DNA from: Streptomyces uncialis
GTDB lineage: Bacteria; Actinomycetota; Actinomycetes; Streptomycetales; Streptomycetaceae
Assembly (NCBI RefSeq): GCF_001905345.1
Contig: NZ_LFBV01000002.1
Span: forward strand, 434,001-498,000
Length of the DNA stretch: 64,000 nucleotides
Direction of reading: 5' to 3'
The notes below the pieces were generated by a model. It saw nothing but the letters and a program-made list of their open reading frames with translations. It was not told where the DNA came from and did no database searches. Positions 9,175-16,419 of this stretch are shown piece after piece. Position numbers and translations under genes: made by a program. Positions within the stretch are counted from its first letter, which is position 1. Every line of letters begins with the position of its first letter.

Positions 9175-10014
9175 GTGCAGACCATCAATTCCACCGCGGG
9201 GTGGACAGCGGCGGCCAGAGAGCTGGAGAACGCGCGGGAGGACCGGTTCCTGGCGGATCCGCTCACCCTGTGCACGGAGGCGGAACGCCGTCAGTGGCAC
9301 GACGTGGTGGTGTCCGTGCTCGGATACTCACCCCCGGTCGTGTCCGTACGTGCCCGGCTGGGCGACGAAGTGGTGCGGGCGGCCGCCGCCGACGGCATAC
9401 GTCAGGTCGTCTCGCTGGCCGCCGGCCTGGAGTCACGGGTCTTCCGGCTCGACCTGCCGGCGGACCTGCTGTACATGGAGGTCGACCTGCCCGCGCTGCT
9501 GGAGGCGAGGAGCGAGCGTCTGGCCCGGGCCGGGCGGTCCTTACGCCCGACCTGCCGCCGCGCCGAGGTCTCCGCAGACCTGAGCAAGGACTGGAACGGC
9601 CCGCTCGAAGACGCCGGATTCGACCCACGGGCCCGCACGATGTGGGTGGTCGAAGGGCTGCTGCCCTACCTGGAAGCCGATGTCTGCCGCACGCTGCTGC
9701 GTACCGTACGGGACCTGTCGGCCCCCGGGAGCCGGTTGTGGTGCGACCACATCCACCCCGACGTGCTCACCGCCGAGCACTACGCGCCGGTCCTCGAACG
9801 CCTTGAGGAACTCGGGGTCCTGTGGGCGAGCAGCTGGCCGGATCCCGTGGCACAGCTCAAGGCCGGCGGCTGGGAGGCCGGTGCCTGGACGGTCAAGGAT
9901 CTGGCGTACCCCCGGCCCGGTAATCCTCCGGCGGTGTGGATGCCACCGGTCCCCGCCAGGGCGGACACCTCCGACTCCGGATACCACTGGCTGATCTCGG
10001 CGCGCACCGACTGA
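9175..10014 (+). CDS. class I SAM-dependent methyltransferase, TIGR00027 / leucine carboxyl methyltransferase-like
   Basis: 279 aa. The opening GWTAAARELENAREDRFLAD and the SAM-binding VVSLAAGLESRVFRLDL are typical of the TIGR00027 family, which is abundant in actinomycetes and mostly unassigned; related enzymes methylate oxygen, often carboxylates. The acid strand LLYMEVDLPALLEAR and MWVVEGLLPYLEADV follow as expected. The start is a GTG at 9175 with AAGGAG four bases before it, a short but usable spacing. Codon 123 (9541-9543) is TTA, one of only two TTA codons found in the annotated genes. The stop TGA overlaps the next start (TGATG), so the two methyltransferases are very likely translationally coupled. 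Confidence 0.85.
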   Translation: MQTINSTAGWTAAARELENAREDRFLADPLTLCTEAERRQWHDVVVSVLGYSPPVVSVRARLGDEVVRAAAADGIRQVVSLAAGLESRVFRLDLPADLLYMEVDLPALLEARSERLARAGRSLRPTCRRAEVSADLSKDWNGPLEDAGFDPRARTMWVVEGLLPYLEADVCRTLLRTVRDLSAPGSRLWCDHIHPDVLTAEHYAPVLERLEELGVLWASSWPDPVAQLKAGGWEAGAWTVKDLAYPRPGNPPAVWMPPVPARADTSDSGYHWLISARTD

Positions 10015-11045
10015 TGGCGTCCTCGGTTGCCCCACGCAGCGGGAACAGGCCGCAGGCCACCGGTGCGCCGGCCCGCCCCGAAACGACGACGACCCAGCAC
10101 CACGAGCTGCTGTCCGGACTGACCGCCCGGCCCAAGCACCTTGCCACCAAATGGCTTTACGACGCCTGTGGCAGCGCGCTCTACACGGACATCACCCGGC
10201 AGCCCGAGTACTACATCGACGACGCCGAACGTGAGATCATCGGCCGGCGCGGCGCCGAGATCGCCGCGCTGACACGTGCCCGGGTCCTGGTGGACCTCGG
10301 TGCCGGTTCCGGCCGCAAGACCCGCCTGCTCATCGATGCCCTCCTCAGCACAGGCTCGCTGGAGCAGTACGTGCCCGTCGATGTCAGCGGCGCCGCGCTG
10401 CGGACCGCGGCGCGAGCCCTGGGCTCCGACTATCCAGGTTTGCGGATCCTGCCGTACGCCGGTGAATTCACCGACCCGCTCGGCCTGGATCCACAGGACG
10501 CCCCCGTCCTGCTGACCTTCTTCGGCGCCACCTTCGGGAACCTCCGTCCCCCGGAGCGGCGAAGGTTCCTGGCCGCCCTCCGGGCTCGGATGCGCCCCGG
10601 CGACGGGCTGCTCCTGGGCACCGACCTGGTCAAGGACGTGGCCACCATGACGGCCGCGTACGACGATCGCGCCGGGGTGACCGCGGCCTTCGTCAAGAAC
10701 GGTCTGACCGTGCTCAACAGGGAACTCGGCGCCACCTTCCGCCCGGGCGACTTCAGTCACCGCGCCACCTGGAACCCCCGCCTGGAGCGCGTGGAGAACA
10801 CCCTGGAGGCCCGGCACGCACACCGCGTCGGCCTCACCGCGCTGGGCCGCAGCATCTCCTTCGACCGCGGGGAGCCGCTGTACGTGGGGGTATCGGCCAA
10901 GTTCCGTGAGCAAGGTGTCCGTGACGAAGCCGCGGCCACGGGTCTACGGGTGAGCCACTGGTGGACCGACACCGCCCGGCGCTACGCCGTGTCCCTGATC
11001 ACGGTCGCCGGCCACGCCACCGCCCACGGCACGCATCCGCACTGA
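10014..11045 (+). CDS. EgtD-like amino-acid N-methyltransferase with altered substrate pocket
   Basis: 343 aa. The protein matches the EgtD (L-histidine N-alpha-trimethyltransferase) fold along its length: KWLYDACGSALYTDITRQPE, LVDLGAGSGRKTRLL (SAM motif), FFGATFGNL with Asn176, AYDDRAGVTAAF with Tyr216, and SHWWTD near the end. Compared from memory with Mycobacterium smegmatis EgtD, the position of Met252 is Asn262 and that of Glu282, which holds the histidine imidazole, is Gly292. The neighbouring Ser (284 there, 294 here) is kept. Altering those two positions in EgtD is reported to shift substrate choice toward tryptophan, so histidine may not be the substrate here. No EgtA, B or C gene is nearby. 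The start ATG overlaps the preceding stop by one base. Confidence 0.85.
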   Translation: MASSVAPRSGNRPQATGAPARPETTTTQHHELLSGLTARPKHLATKWLYDACGSALYTDITRQPEYYIDDAEREIIGRRGAEIAALTRARVLVDLGAGSGRKTRLLIDALLSTGSLEQYVPVDVSGAALRTAARALGSDYPGLRILPYAGEFTDPLGLDPQDAPVLLTFFGATFGNLRPPERRRFLAALRARMRPGDGLLLGTDLVKDVATMTAAYDDRAGVTAAFVKNGLTVLNRELGATFRPGDFSHRATWNPRLERVENTLEARHAHRVGLTALGRSISFDRGEPLYVGVSAKFREQGVRDEAAATGLRVSHWWTDTARRYAVSLITVAGHATAHGTHPH

Positions 11046-11402
11046 GACAGCTGCGGTGCCGTTTCGCCGGGGAGCCGCAGGGGCGGCCGGGGGCTGACTG
11101 GGTGTTCGGTCCTGAGCGGGATCGGACACCCGCCGCAGGGCACCGCGCGTCACGAACACCCGCGGCGGGCGGCCCGTGCCCGTCCGAGCCCGTCCCGCAG
11201 GTCGCACGCCCCGGAATCCGCACCCCGGGCCGGGGCGTGCCGCCACCGGGATTCCTCCGTCCGGCGCGGTACTCCGCCCGGATGGCCCCCGCCGGGCGGC
11301 GCCGGGCCCGCGCGGCTCCTAGCGTCCAAGCCAGCAGGGACCTGCGCGACAAGCGACTGCTCCGCGACGGCCCCCGGGCACGCGGAGGACGGGAGTGGTG
11401 AG
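11046..11402. other. intergenic region, no gene seen
   Basis: 357 bases after the methyltransferase operon. Sequence is GC-rich without clear repeats, hairpin terminator or promoter hexamers that I can defend. The last bases (GGGAGTGGTGAG) form the ribosome binding region of the next gene. Confidence 0.5.
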
Positions 11403-12092
11403 ATGCGGGCGATCGTACGGGCCTCGGGTGCCGTGAGCGCGGCGGTGGCCCTGGCAGCGGCCGGCGTTCCGGCGGCCGTGGCCGAGGAGGGCGCACCCTC
11501 GCAGGAACAGCCGCCGGCTTGGGAGGTGGGGGTCTCGCCCGGCACGGTCCGGCCGGGGGAGACGGTGACCCTGTCCTCCAAGGGGTGTCAGGTGCCCGCG
11601 GTGGCCGTGGACTCGGGGATCTTCGACGCGGTGGAGCTGGACGAGGGGCGTTCGGCACCGGCCGAGGTCTTCCCGGACGCGCTGCCCGGTGCCGCGCACG
11701 AGGTGACCTTCACCTGCGACGGCCAGGCGAAACGCGTCAAGGTCACCGTCGCGGAGGCCGGGGACGGCCCCGTGGCCGAGGACCGGGAGCGGGAGGACGA
11801 CGGGACGGAGCGGCTGCGCCCCGGGGAGCACGAGCCGGTGGAGCACCCGCCGGAACGGGAACATCCGCAGGAGCGCGAACCGGCGCACGAGCCCGAGCGG
11901 GTCCATCCCGAGGGGCACGAACCGCAGCCGCCGGGCGGGCACCGTGAGGAGCAGCCGGAGCGGAAGGGGGTCCGGGCCGGGAGCGGCGGGGACCTCGGCG
12001 AACCGGGCCCGGTCCAGCTCGTGCTCGGCGGCGCGCTGATCGCGGGTGCGCTGGGCGGCGCGGGGTACTTCCTGTGGCGCCGCCGCGCCTGA
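11403..12092 (+). CDS. exported, C-terminally membrane-anchored protein with Ig-like domain
   Basis: 229 aa. A signal peptide (residues 1-27, ending AAVAEE) precedes a beta-rich domain at about 38-120 with VSPGTVRPGETVTLSSKGC and a second Cys in VTFTCDG. A long polar Glu/Pro/His-rich stretch (about 125-195) probably spans the peptidoglycan. A membrane segment (LVLGGALIAGALGGAGYFLW) and RRRA end it. The layout resembles sortase-type or simply tail-anchored surface proteins, but no LPxTG motif is present. The gene at 23816-24478 has the same plan. Function unknown. GGGAGTGGTGAG before the ATG acts as ribosome binding site. Confidence 0.78.
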   Translation: MRAIVRASGAVSAAVALAAAGVPAAVAEEGAPSQEQPPAWEVGVSPGTVRPGETVTLSSKGCQVPAVAVDSGIFDAVELDEGRSAPAEVFPDALPGAAHEVTFTCDGQAKRVKVTVAEAGDGPVAEDREREDDGTERLRPGEHEPVEHPPEREHPQEREPAHEPERVHPEGHEPQPPGGHREEQPERKGVRAGSGGDLGEPGPVQLVLGGALIAGALGGAGYFLWRRRA

Positions 12093-12154
12093 CCCACGCC
12101 TGACCTGCGGCTGACCTGCGGCTGACCCCCGTCTGACCTGCGGCTGACCCGCGC
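12089..12154. repeat. six 11-bp tandem repeats overlapping a stop codon
   Basis: Units start at 12089, 12100, 12111, 12122, 12133 and 12144. Three are exactly CTGACCTGCGG and the others differ at two to four positions. The first unit contains the TGA stop of the upstream gene. Because the period is 11, TGA appears in all three frames. This may be a simple replication-slippage product. Confidence 0.8.
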
Positions 12155-12505
12155 ATGCCGGACCGACCGTCTGGCGCACACCCGACCGCCTCACCCGTGC
12201 CCGGCCCGACGGCACCCGCCCGGTCACCGGCGTCCCCGGATTCCGCGTACCGCGGGCCCGGGGACGCGGGCATTCCCCTGGGCCCCGTCGGACCCCTTCC
12301 GGTCCCGGTGCGGCCCCGTGCGGCACCGAGCGGCCCCGTGCGGCCCCGGGTGCGACCGATGGCAGCACCTCCGGAATAAAAATCAACGTCCGTACAGTTT
12401 TCCGGATGCCGTAGGACAGGCCCCCTGACCCTGAGCGCACGTGCCCCCGCACGGCGGCCCGGCGGACCCCCGACCGGCATCCCTCATATCTGTACTGGAG
12501 ACACC
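12155..12505. promoter_or_regulatory. leader region of the FAD oxidoreductase gene with an AT-rich patch
   Basis: The left part (to about 12370) is low-complexity CCCCGTGCGG-type sequence. Around 12375-12405 the composition changes sharply to AT-rich (GGAATAAAAATCAACG, then TACAGTTTTCC), the likeliest promoter location. I cannot fix the -35 and -10 boxes with certainty. CTGGAG lies just before the ATG at 12506. Confidence 0.4.
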
Positions 12506-13594
12506 ATGCCCCCCAGAGTCGTGATCATCGGTGGCGGATACGGCGGCAGCGCCGCGGCCAAGGCACTCGACGACGTCGCCGAAGTGACGCTCGTGGAACC
12601 CAAGGACGCCTTCCTGCACAACGTCGGCGCCCTGCGGGCCGCGGTCGACGCCGACTTCGCGCCGCGGATCTTCCTGCCGTACGACAAGCTGCTCAGCAGG
12701 GGCCGTGTGCTGCGCGACCGAGCCGTCCAGGTCGAGCCGGGAACGGTGACCCTCGCCTCGGGCGCGACGCTGGACACCGACTACCTCGTCCTGGCCACCG
12801 GCTCCGGCTACCCTTTCCCCGCCAAGAGCGACCTGGACGACTCCGCCGCCTCCCTGGCGAAGTTCGGCGCCACCCGCGAGCAGCTCACGGAGGCGGACCG
12901 GGTGCTGCTCCTCGGGGCGGGCCCGGTGGGACTGGAGTTCGCGGGGGAGATCAAGGCGCGGTGGCCGCGGAAGCAGGTCGTCCTCATCGATCCGTCGCCG
13001 GGCATCCTGAGCGGCTACTCGGAGCCGTTCCGCGCGGAGATCCTGCGTCAGCTGGACGGCCTCGGCGTCGAGCTGCTGCTCGGTGACTCGCTGGCCCAGG
13101 ACCCGCCGACGGAGGTCGGTACGGCGGGCGCGTTCACCGTCACCACCCGGGCGGGCACCGAGGTGAGCGCCGGGCTGTGGTTCCGCACCCATGGGGTCAC
13201 CCCGGCCACCGGTTATCTCACCGGGGCGCTCGCCGGTGCCCGGCTGAGCGGCGGGCAGGTGGCGGTGGGCCCCACCCTCCAGGTGAAGGGCCAGAGCACG
13301 GTCTTCGCGCTCGGTGACATCACCGACGTGGCCGAGCCCAAGCGCGCCGGGGCCGCGATGCGGCACGCCGAGGTGATCGCGGAGAACATCACCTCCCTGA
13401 TCGGGGGCGGGACGGAGCTGGGCCGCTACGAGCCCGGGCCCGCCGCCCTCCTGCTGCCGCTCGGCCCGCACGGCGGCGCGACGGAGCTGCCCGGCGGACA
13501 GTTGCTCGGCCCCGGGACGACCTCCGAGTACAAGGGCGCCGATCTGATGGTCGGCCGCTTCTCCGAGACCTTCGGCCTCACCGGGAAGGACTGA
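12506..13594 (+). CDS. FAD/NAD(P)-dependent oxidoreductase, AIF/NDH-2-like
   Basis: 362 aa, typical length for the AMID/AIF-like and small NDH-2 branch of the pyridine nucleotide-disulfide oxidoreductases. The FAD dinucleotide-binding motif is VVIIGGGYGGSAAAKAL at the N-terminus. The NAD(P) motif is VLLLGAGPVGLEFAGEI near 132-148. The second FAD-contact motif is FALGDITDVAEPK near 270. No CxxxxC redox disulfide is present, so it is not a thioredoxin- or lipoamide-type reductase. It probably transfers electrons from NAD(P)H to a quinone or other acceptor; the partner is unknown. It is followed by a strong hairpin at 13629-13666. Confidence 0.87.
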   Translation: MPPRVVIIGGGYGGSAAAKALDDVAEVTLVEPKDAFLHNVGALRAAVDADFAPRIFLPYDKLLSRGRVLRDRAVQVEPGTVTLASGATLDTDYLVLATGSGYPFPAKSDLDDSAASLAKFGATREQLTEADRVLLLGAGPVGLEFAGEIKARWPRKQVVLIDPSPGILSGYSEPFRAEILRQLDGLGVELLLGDSLAQDPPTEVGTAGAFTVTTRAGTEVSAGLWFRTHGVTPATGYLTGALAGARLSGGQVAVGPTLQVKGQSTVFALGDITDVAEPKRAGAAMRHAEVIAENITSLIGGGTELGRYEPGPAALLLPLGPHGGATELPGGQLLGPGTTSEYKGADLMVGRFSETFGLTGKD

Positions 13595-13628
13595 GCGGGG
13601 CCGCCCCGAAGAGGCATCCTCACCACGG

Positions 13629-13666
13629 ACGGCCCCGCCCCCGCAGATCGTGCGGGGCGGGGCCGT
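13629..13666. terminator. GC-rich hairpin between convergent genes
   Basis: ACGGCCCCGCCCC and GCA on the left pair with TGCGGGGCGGGGCCGT on the right, a 16-bp stem with one bulged C and a GATCG loop. There is no T-tract, as is common in Streptomyces. It can serve both the oxidoreductase gene and the convergent SDR gene. Confidence 0.7.
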
Positions 13667-13763
13667 TCGTCCTGTGCGGCGGGCAGCGGCCGCACAGGAG
13701 TCCCGGACCGCGGCGGGCCAGGGACAGCGCGCCGGTCAGAGCGGGTCGTCCTTCCGGCGGCGG

Positions 13764-14480
13764 TCAGGCGAGGTGCATCCCCGCGTCGACGACGAGGTTC
13801 GCGCCGTTGACGCCCGGGCATTCGAGGAGGAACAGCGTCGAGGCGACGATGTCGTCGGCGGTCGGCAGCCGCTTGGCGGGGGTGCGCTGACGCATCGCCT
13901 CGAACCAGTCGGCGCGGACGTCGTCCGCGTCGTCCACGGCCGCGGTCCCGGCGACGACTCCCGGGGTGATCGCGTTCACCCGGACCGGGGGCACCTCCAC
14001 CGCGAGGGAGTTGACGAGGCCGATGATGCCCGCGTTCGCCATGGAGATCGTGGTGGAGCCCGGCACCGGACGCCACATGGACAGTCCGCTGAACATCACG
14101 ACGGACGCGTCCGCGGTGAACTTCGGCAGCGCCTCATGGACGGCGGTGGCGTACCCGACCGTCTTCATCAGGGTCGTCCGGGCACAGTCGTCCGGCCGGA
14201 AGTCCGCGATGGTGTTGAAATCGCGGTCCAGGGCGGTGAGGACGATGTGGTCGACGGTGTCCATACCGGCGAACAGTTCCCTGATGGAGTTCCAGTCGGT
14301 CAGCTCACAGACGGCGCCGCCCGCGAGATCGCCGAGTTCCTTCGCACGAGCCTGCGCGGTGGCCAGGTCACGACCGGTGAGGGTGACCCGCGCGCCGCGC
14401 GCCACACACGCGCGGGCCACCTCGTATCCCAGTCCCTTGGTACCGCCGACGACCACGACGTGACTGCCTGCTCCGACCAT
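13764..14480 (-). CDS. short-chain dehydrogenase/reductase family protein without the YxxxK catalytic pair
   Basis: 238 aa, classical SDR length. The cofactor motif is VVVVGGTKGLGYEVARACV and a Gly-rich C-terminal LVVDAGMHLA closes the fold. The catalytic region reads FSGLSMWRPVPG, then TTISMANAGIIGL. The usual Tyr and Lys of YxxxK are Ile and Asn. SDRs with Asn in place of the Lys exist in actinomycetes, so it may be an established divergent subgroup rather than a dead enzyme. The ATG at 14480 has AGAAAGG about nine bases upstream. It lies 50 bases downstream of doxX on the same strand and may be cotranscribed with it. Confidence 0.82.
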   Translation of the reverse strand: MVGAGSHVVVVGGTKGLGYEVARACVARGARVTLTGRDLATAQARAKELGDLAGGAVCELTDWNSIRELFAGMDTVDHIVLTALDRDFNTIADFRPDDCARTTLMKTVGYATAVHEALPKFTADASVVMFSGLSMWRPVPGSTTISMANAGIIGLVNSLAVEVPPVRVNAITPGVVAGTAAVDDADDVRADWFEAMRQRTPAKRLPTADDIVASTLFLLECPGVNGANLVVDAGMHLA

Positions 14481-14530
14481 GTGGGGTGCCTTTCTAGTTG
14501 CGGGGGGGGAAGGGTGGGGCGTCATGGGCG

Positions 14531-15034
14531 CTACGCGGTCCGGCGGCGGCGTTCACGTGCCGCCCGCGCGACGGCGACCAGTCCGGTGAGCAGTCCGAGG
14601 GCCACGGCCGCGCCGCCCCAGCCCGCGCCGGACAGCTCCGTGAGTCCGAAGGCGTGGTCCAGCGACCACTCCCCCGGTCCGGTGAATCCGAGCCCCACGG
14701 CCAGACCGCCGTACACAAGGGGGAGTTCGTAGCCGCCGCTCTGGGCCCAGAGCCCCTTGGAGACGTTGACGGAGCCCGCGACGAGCATCGTGCCCAGGGC
14801 GATCGCCGCGCCCAGCGGGATCAGCAGCCCGGTCACCATCGACGCGGCGGCGATCAGTTCGCACAGCGCGGCCAGGACGACCAGCGGCTTCCCGGGCCGG
14901 AAGCCCCAGGTCTCGAAGACCGTGCCGGTGCCGTCCGGGCCGTGCCCCCGGAACCACCCGAAGAGCTTCTGCGCGGCGTGCCCGAACAGAAGCCCGCCGA
15001 GCAGCAGACGCAGTACGAGAAGGCCGATTTCCAT
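14531..15034 (-). CDS. DoxX family membrane protein
   Basis: 167 aa with four membrane segments. The start MEIGLLVLRLLLGGLLFGHA and the following AQKLFGWF identify DoxX. Further signatures are PLVVLAALCELIAAASMVTG and PLGAAIALGTMLVAGSV. DoxX proteins act in the membrane, in some organisms with oxidoreductases or in thiosulfate oxidation; the role here is unknown. AAGGAG lies seven bases before the ATG. The start lies inside the open frame of the monooxygenase remnant, out of frame with it. Confidence 0.87.
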   Translation of the reverse strand: MEIGLLVLRLLLGGLLFGHAAQKLFGWFRGHGPDGTGTVFETWGFRPGKPLVVLAALCELIAAASMVTGLLIPLGAAIALGTMLVAGSVNVSKGLWAQSGGYELPLVYGGLAVGLGFTGPGEWSLDHAFGLTELSGAGWGGAAVALGLLTGLVAVARAARERRRRTA

Positions 15035-15306
15035 GGTGGTTCTCCTTGGGGACGCATCGTGAGGAGGGGCGCTCGGCGCAGGTCGAGCAGCTGCCGCATG
15101 ACCTGACGCAGGGTGCGTACCGGGTCGGCGGCCATGTCCTGGGCGCGCCAGGCGATGTGCCGGTCGGGGCGTACGAGCAGAGTGCCGCCGTCCTCGGCCT
15201 CCCGCAGCCGGCTCCGGTCGCCGTAGACGTCGTCGTAGGTCAGCCGGTGGCCCACCGCGCGCGGGACGATGGCGACGTGGGCGAGCACGGCTGACGGCGT
15301 GGTCAT
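14854..15306 (-). pseudogene. C-terminal remnant of an aromatic-ring FAD monooxygenase, coupled to the dioxygenase gene
   Basis: The frame opens with ATG at 15306, overlapping the dioxygenase stop by four bases (ATGA). Its first ~75 residues include LTYDDVYGDRSRLREAEDGG and LLVRPDRHIAWRAQ, the pattern seen at the C-termini of PheA/MhpA/RdmE-type flavin hydroxylases. Such enzymes are normally 500 or more residues, and no FAD-binding N-terminus exists here. After about residue 85 the frame runs into the doxX gene and turns into meaningless sequence until a stop at 14854. I read it as the leftover end of a ring hydroxylase. A short functional peptide is less likely. Confidence 0.6.
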
Positions 15307-16190
15307 GAGTTCTGGTGGGAGCCGGTCATCAGCGCCGCGAGATCATCGGGACGCAGGAAGGACGGGGGCGGCGGCGGTCCCCAGCTGAAGAGGCCCTTGG
15401 CGCCCTCCAGCGTCTGAGGGGTCCACAGCTGGTCGTCCACGATGCTGTCCATGTCGGAGTAGTACTCGGAGAAGTTGCCCGCCGGGTCCTTGAGGTACCA
15501 GAAGAAGTTCGAGCCCGCGTGATGGCGGCCGAGCCCCCAGACATGGCGCTCCGGGTGGCCCTCCAGCATGGTGAAGGCGCCCCGGCCGACCTCGTCCACG
15601 TCCTCGACCTGCCAGGACGTGTGGTGCAGGAAGTTCACCGGGGCGGCGAGCACCAGGACGTTGTGGTGGTCGGTGGAGCAGCGCATGAAGGTGCCGTGGT
15701 CCTTGATGGCGTCGCTGGTCCTGAAGCCGAGCCCGTCGGTGAAGAAGCGGCGGGTCGTCCCGTGGTCGGTCGAGCCGACGACGACATGGCCGAGTTTGCG
15801 GGGTCGGACGGGGTGTTCGCGCAGCACCCCGGGGGCACGGCCGGGGCCGCGGTCCAGCCGGCCGGGGCCGTTGTACGGCGTCGGCGGCTCCTCGGGCTGC
15901 CGGAGGCGTTCGGCCACGGATATCACGGCGCGGAATCCGGCGACGGGCTCCCGGGTCACCAGGGCCGCGCCCTCGCGCCAGGACGGGATGTCCAGCCTGG
16001 CGAGGCGGCCGGCGATCCGGTCGAGGTCGTCGGGGTCGTCGGCGCCCATGCTCACCTCGACGAGGCGGCGGGTCGGAGCGTGCACGATCTTGAGCTGCCG
16101 ACCGGCGTCGCGGGTGGTGAACCATCCCGCGTCGTCCTGGGCCAGGCCGAAGTCCGCGTAGTAGCGGGCCGTTCCGGCGACGTCGGGCAC
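15303..16190 (-). CDS. two-domain extradiol (catechol 2,3-) dioxygenase, possibly lacking its original start
   Basis: At least 295 aa. Two VOC domains are visible; the C-terminal one carries the iron ligands: His in KLGHVVVGSTD, His in LHHTSWQVEDVDE and Glu in FSEYYSDMD. This is the meta-cleavage dioxygenase pattern (Fe-dependent ring opening of catechols). The first usable start is GTG at 16190 (VPDVAG). Upstream, in frame, codons still read LHRLNSLVIG, the usual first beta strand, yet no ATG, GTG or TTG precedes them before an in-frame TGA at 16233-16235. The -35-like TTGACT sits directly on that stop. The gene may start at 16190 with a missing strand, or its 5' end and -10 region may have been deleted. 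Confidence 0.75.
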   Translation of the reverse strand: MPDVAGTARYYADFGLAQDDAGWFTTRDAGRQLKIVHAPTRRLVEVSMGADDPDDLDRIAGRLARLDIPSWREGAALVTREPVAGFRAVISVAERLRQPEEPPTPYNGPGRLDRGPGRAPGVLREHPVRPRKLGHVVVGSTDHGTTRRFFTDGLGFRTSDAIKDHGTFMRCSTDHHNVLVLAAPVNFLHHTSWQVEDVDEVGRGAFTMLEGHPERHVWGLGRHHAGSNFFWYLKDPAGNFSEYYSDMDSIVDDQLWTPQTLEGAKGLFSWGPPPPPSFLRPDDLAALMTGSHQNS

Positions 16191-16229
16191 TCCGATGACA
16201 AGGGAGTTGAGGCGGTGGAGCGGTTCGTC

Positions 16230-16257
16230 GAGTCAATAAGGTTTCGAAAGTTTCAGG
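16230..16257. promoter_or_regulatory. operator-like motif shared with the FAH/GntR promoter region
   Basis: The sequence GAGTCAATA-N3-TTTCGAAAGTTTC at 16230-16254 matches 18433-18457 in 22 of 25 positions, in the same orientation relative to the leftward gene. It contains TTTCGAAA, a palindromic core. On the minus strand it includes TTGACT, a good -35 box facing the dioxygenase. It is probably a binding site for the GntR regulator at 18491. Confidence 0.6.
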
Positions 16258-16299
16258 CACTTTCGCCAAATGCTCGATCGGAGGTGCATTCCCCGGCAC

Positions 16300-16405
16300 C
16301 AACGCGCGAGGAACCGGCACGGAACGAGCCACGGGACCGGTACGCGATCGGGTACGGGTCCGGGTACCGAACCGGCACGGGAGGGGTACGGAACCGGGCA
16401 CCGGA
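16300..16405. repeat. degenerate GGTACGGAACCGGCAC-type low-complexity stretch
   Basis: The stretch contains about eight irregular copies of ACCGG(C/T)AC or GGTACGG-like words with alternating orientation. It separates the dioxygenase promoter region from the end of the next gene and has no coding potential. Confidence 0.5.
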
Positions 16406-16419
16406 TCGGCCGGAGCGGC

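Noticed and set aside
10014..11045. Calling this gene egtD of an ergothioneine pathway.
   Set aside because: The fold matches, but the histidine-contact Glu is Gly, Met252 is Asn, and no EgtB or other pathway gene is adjacent.
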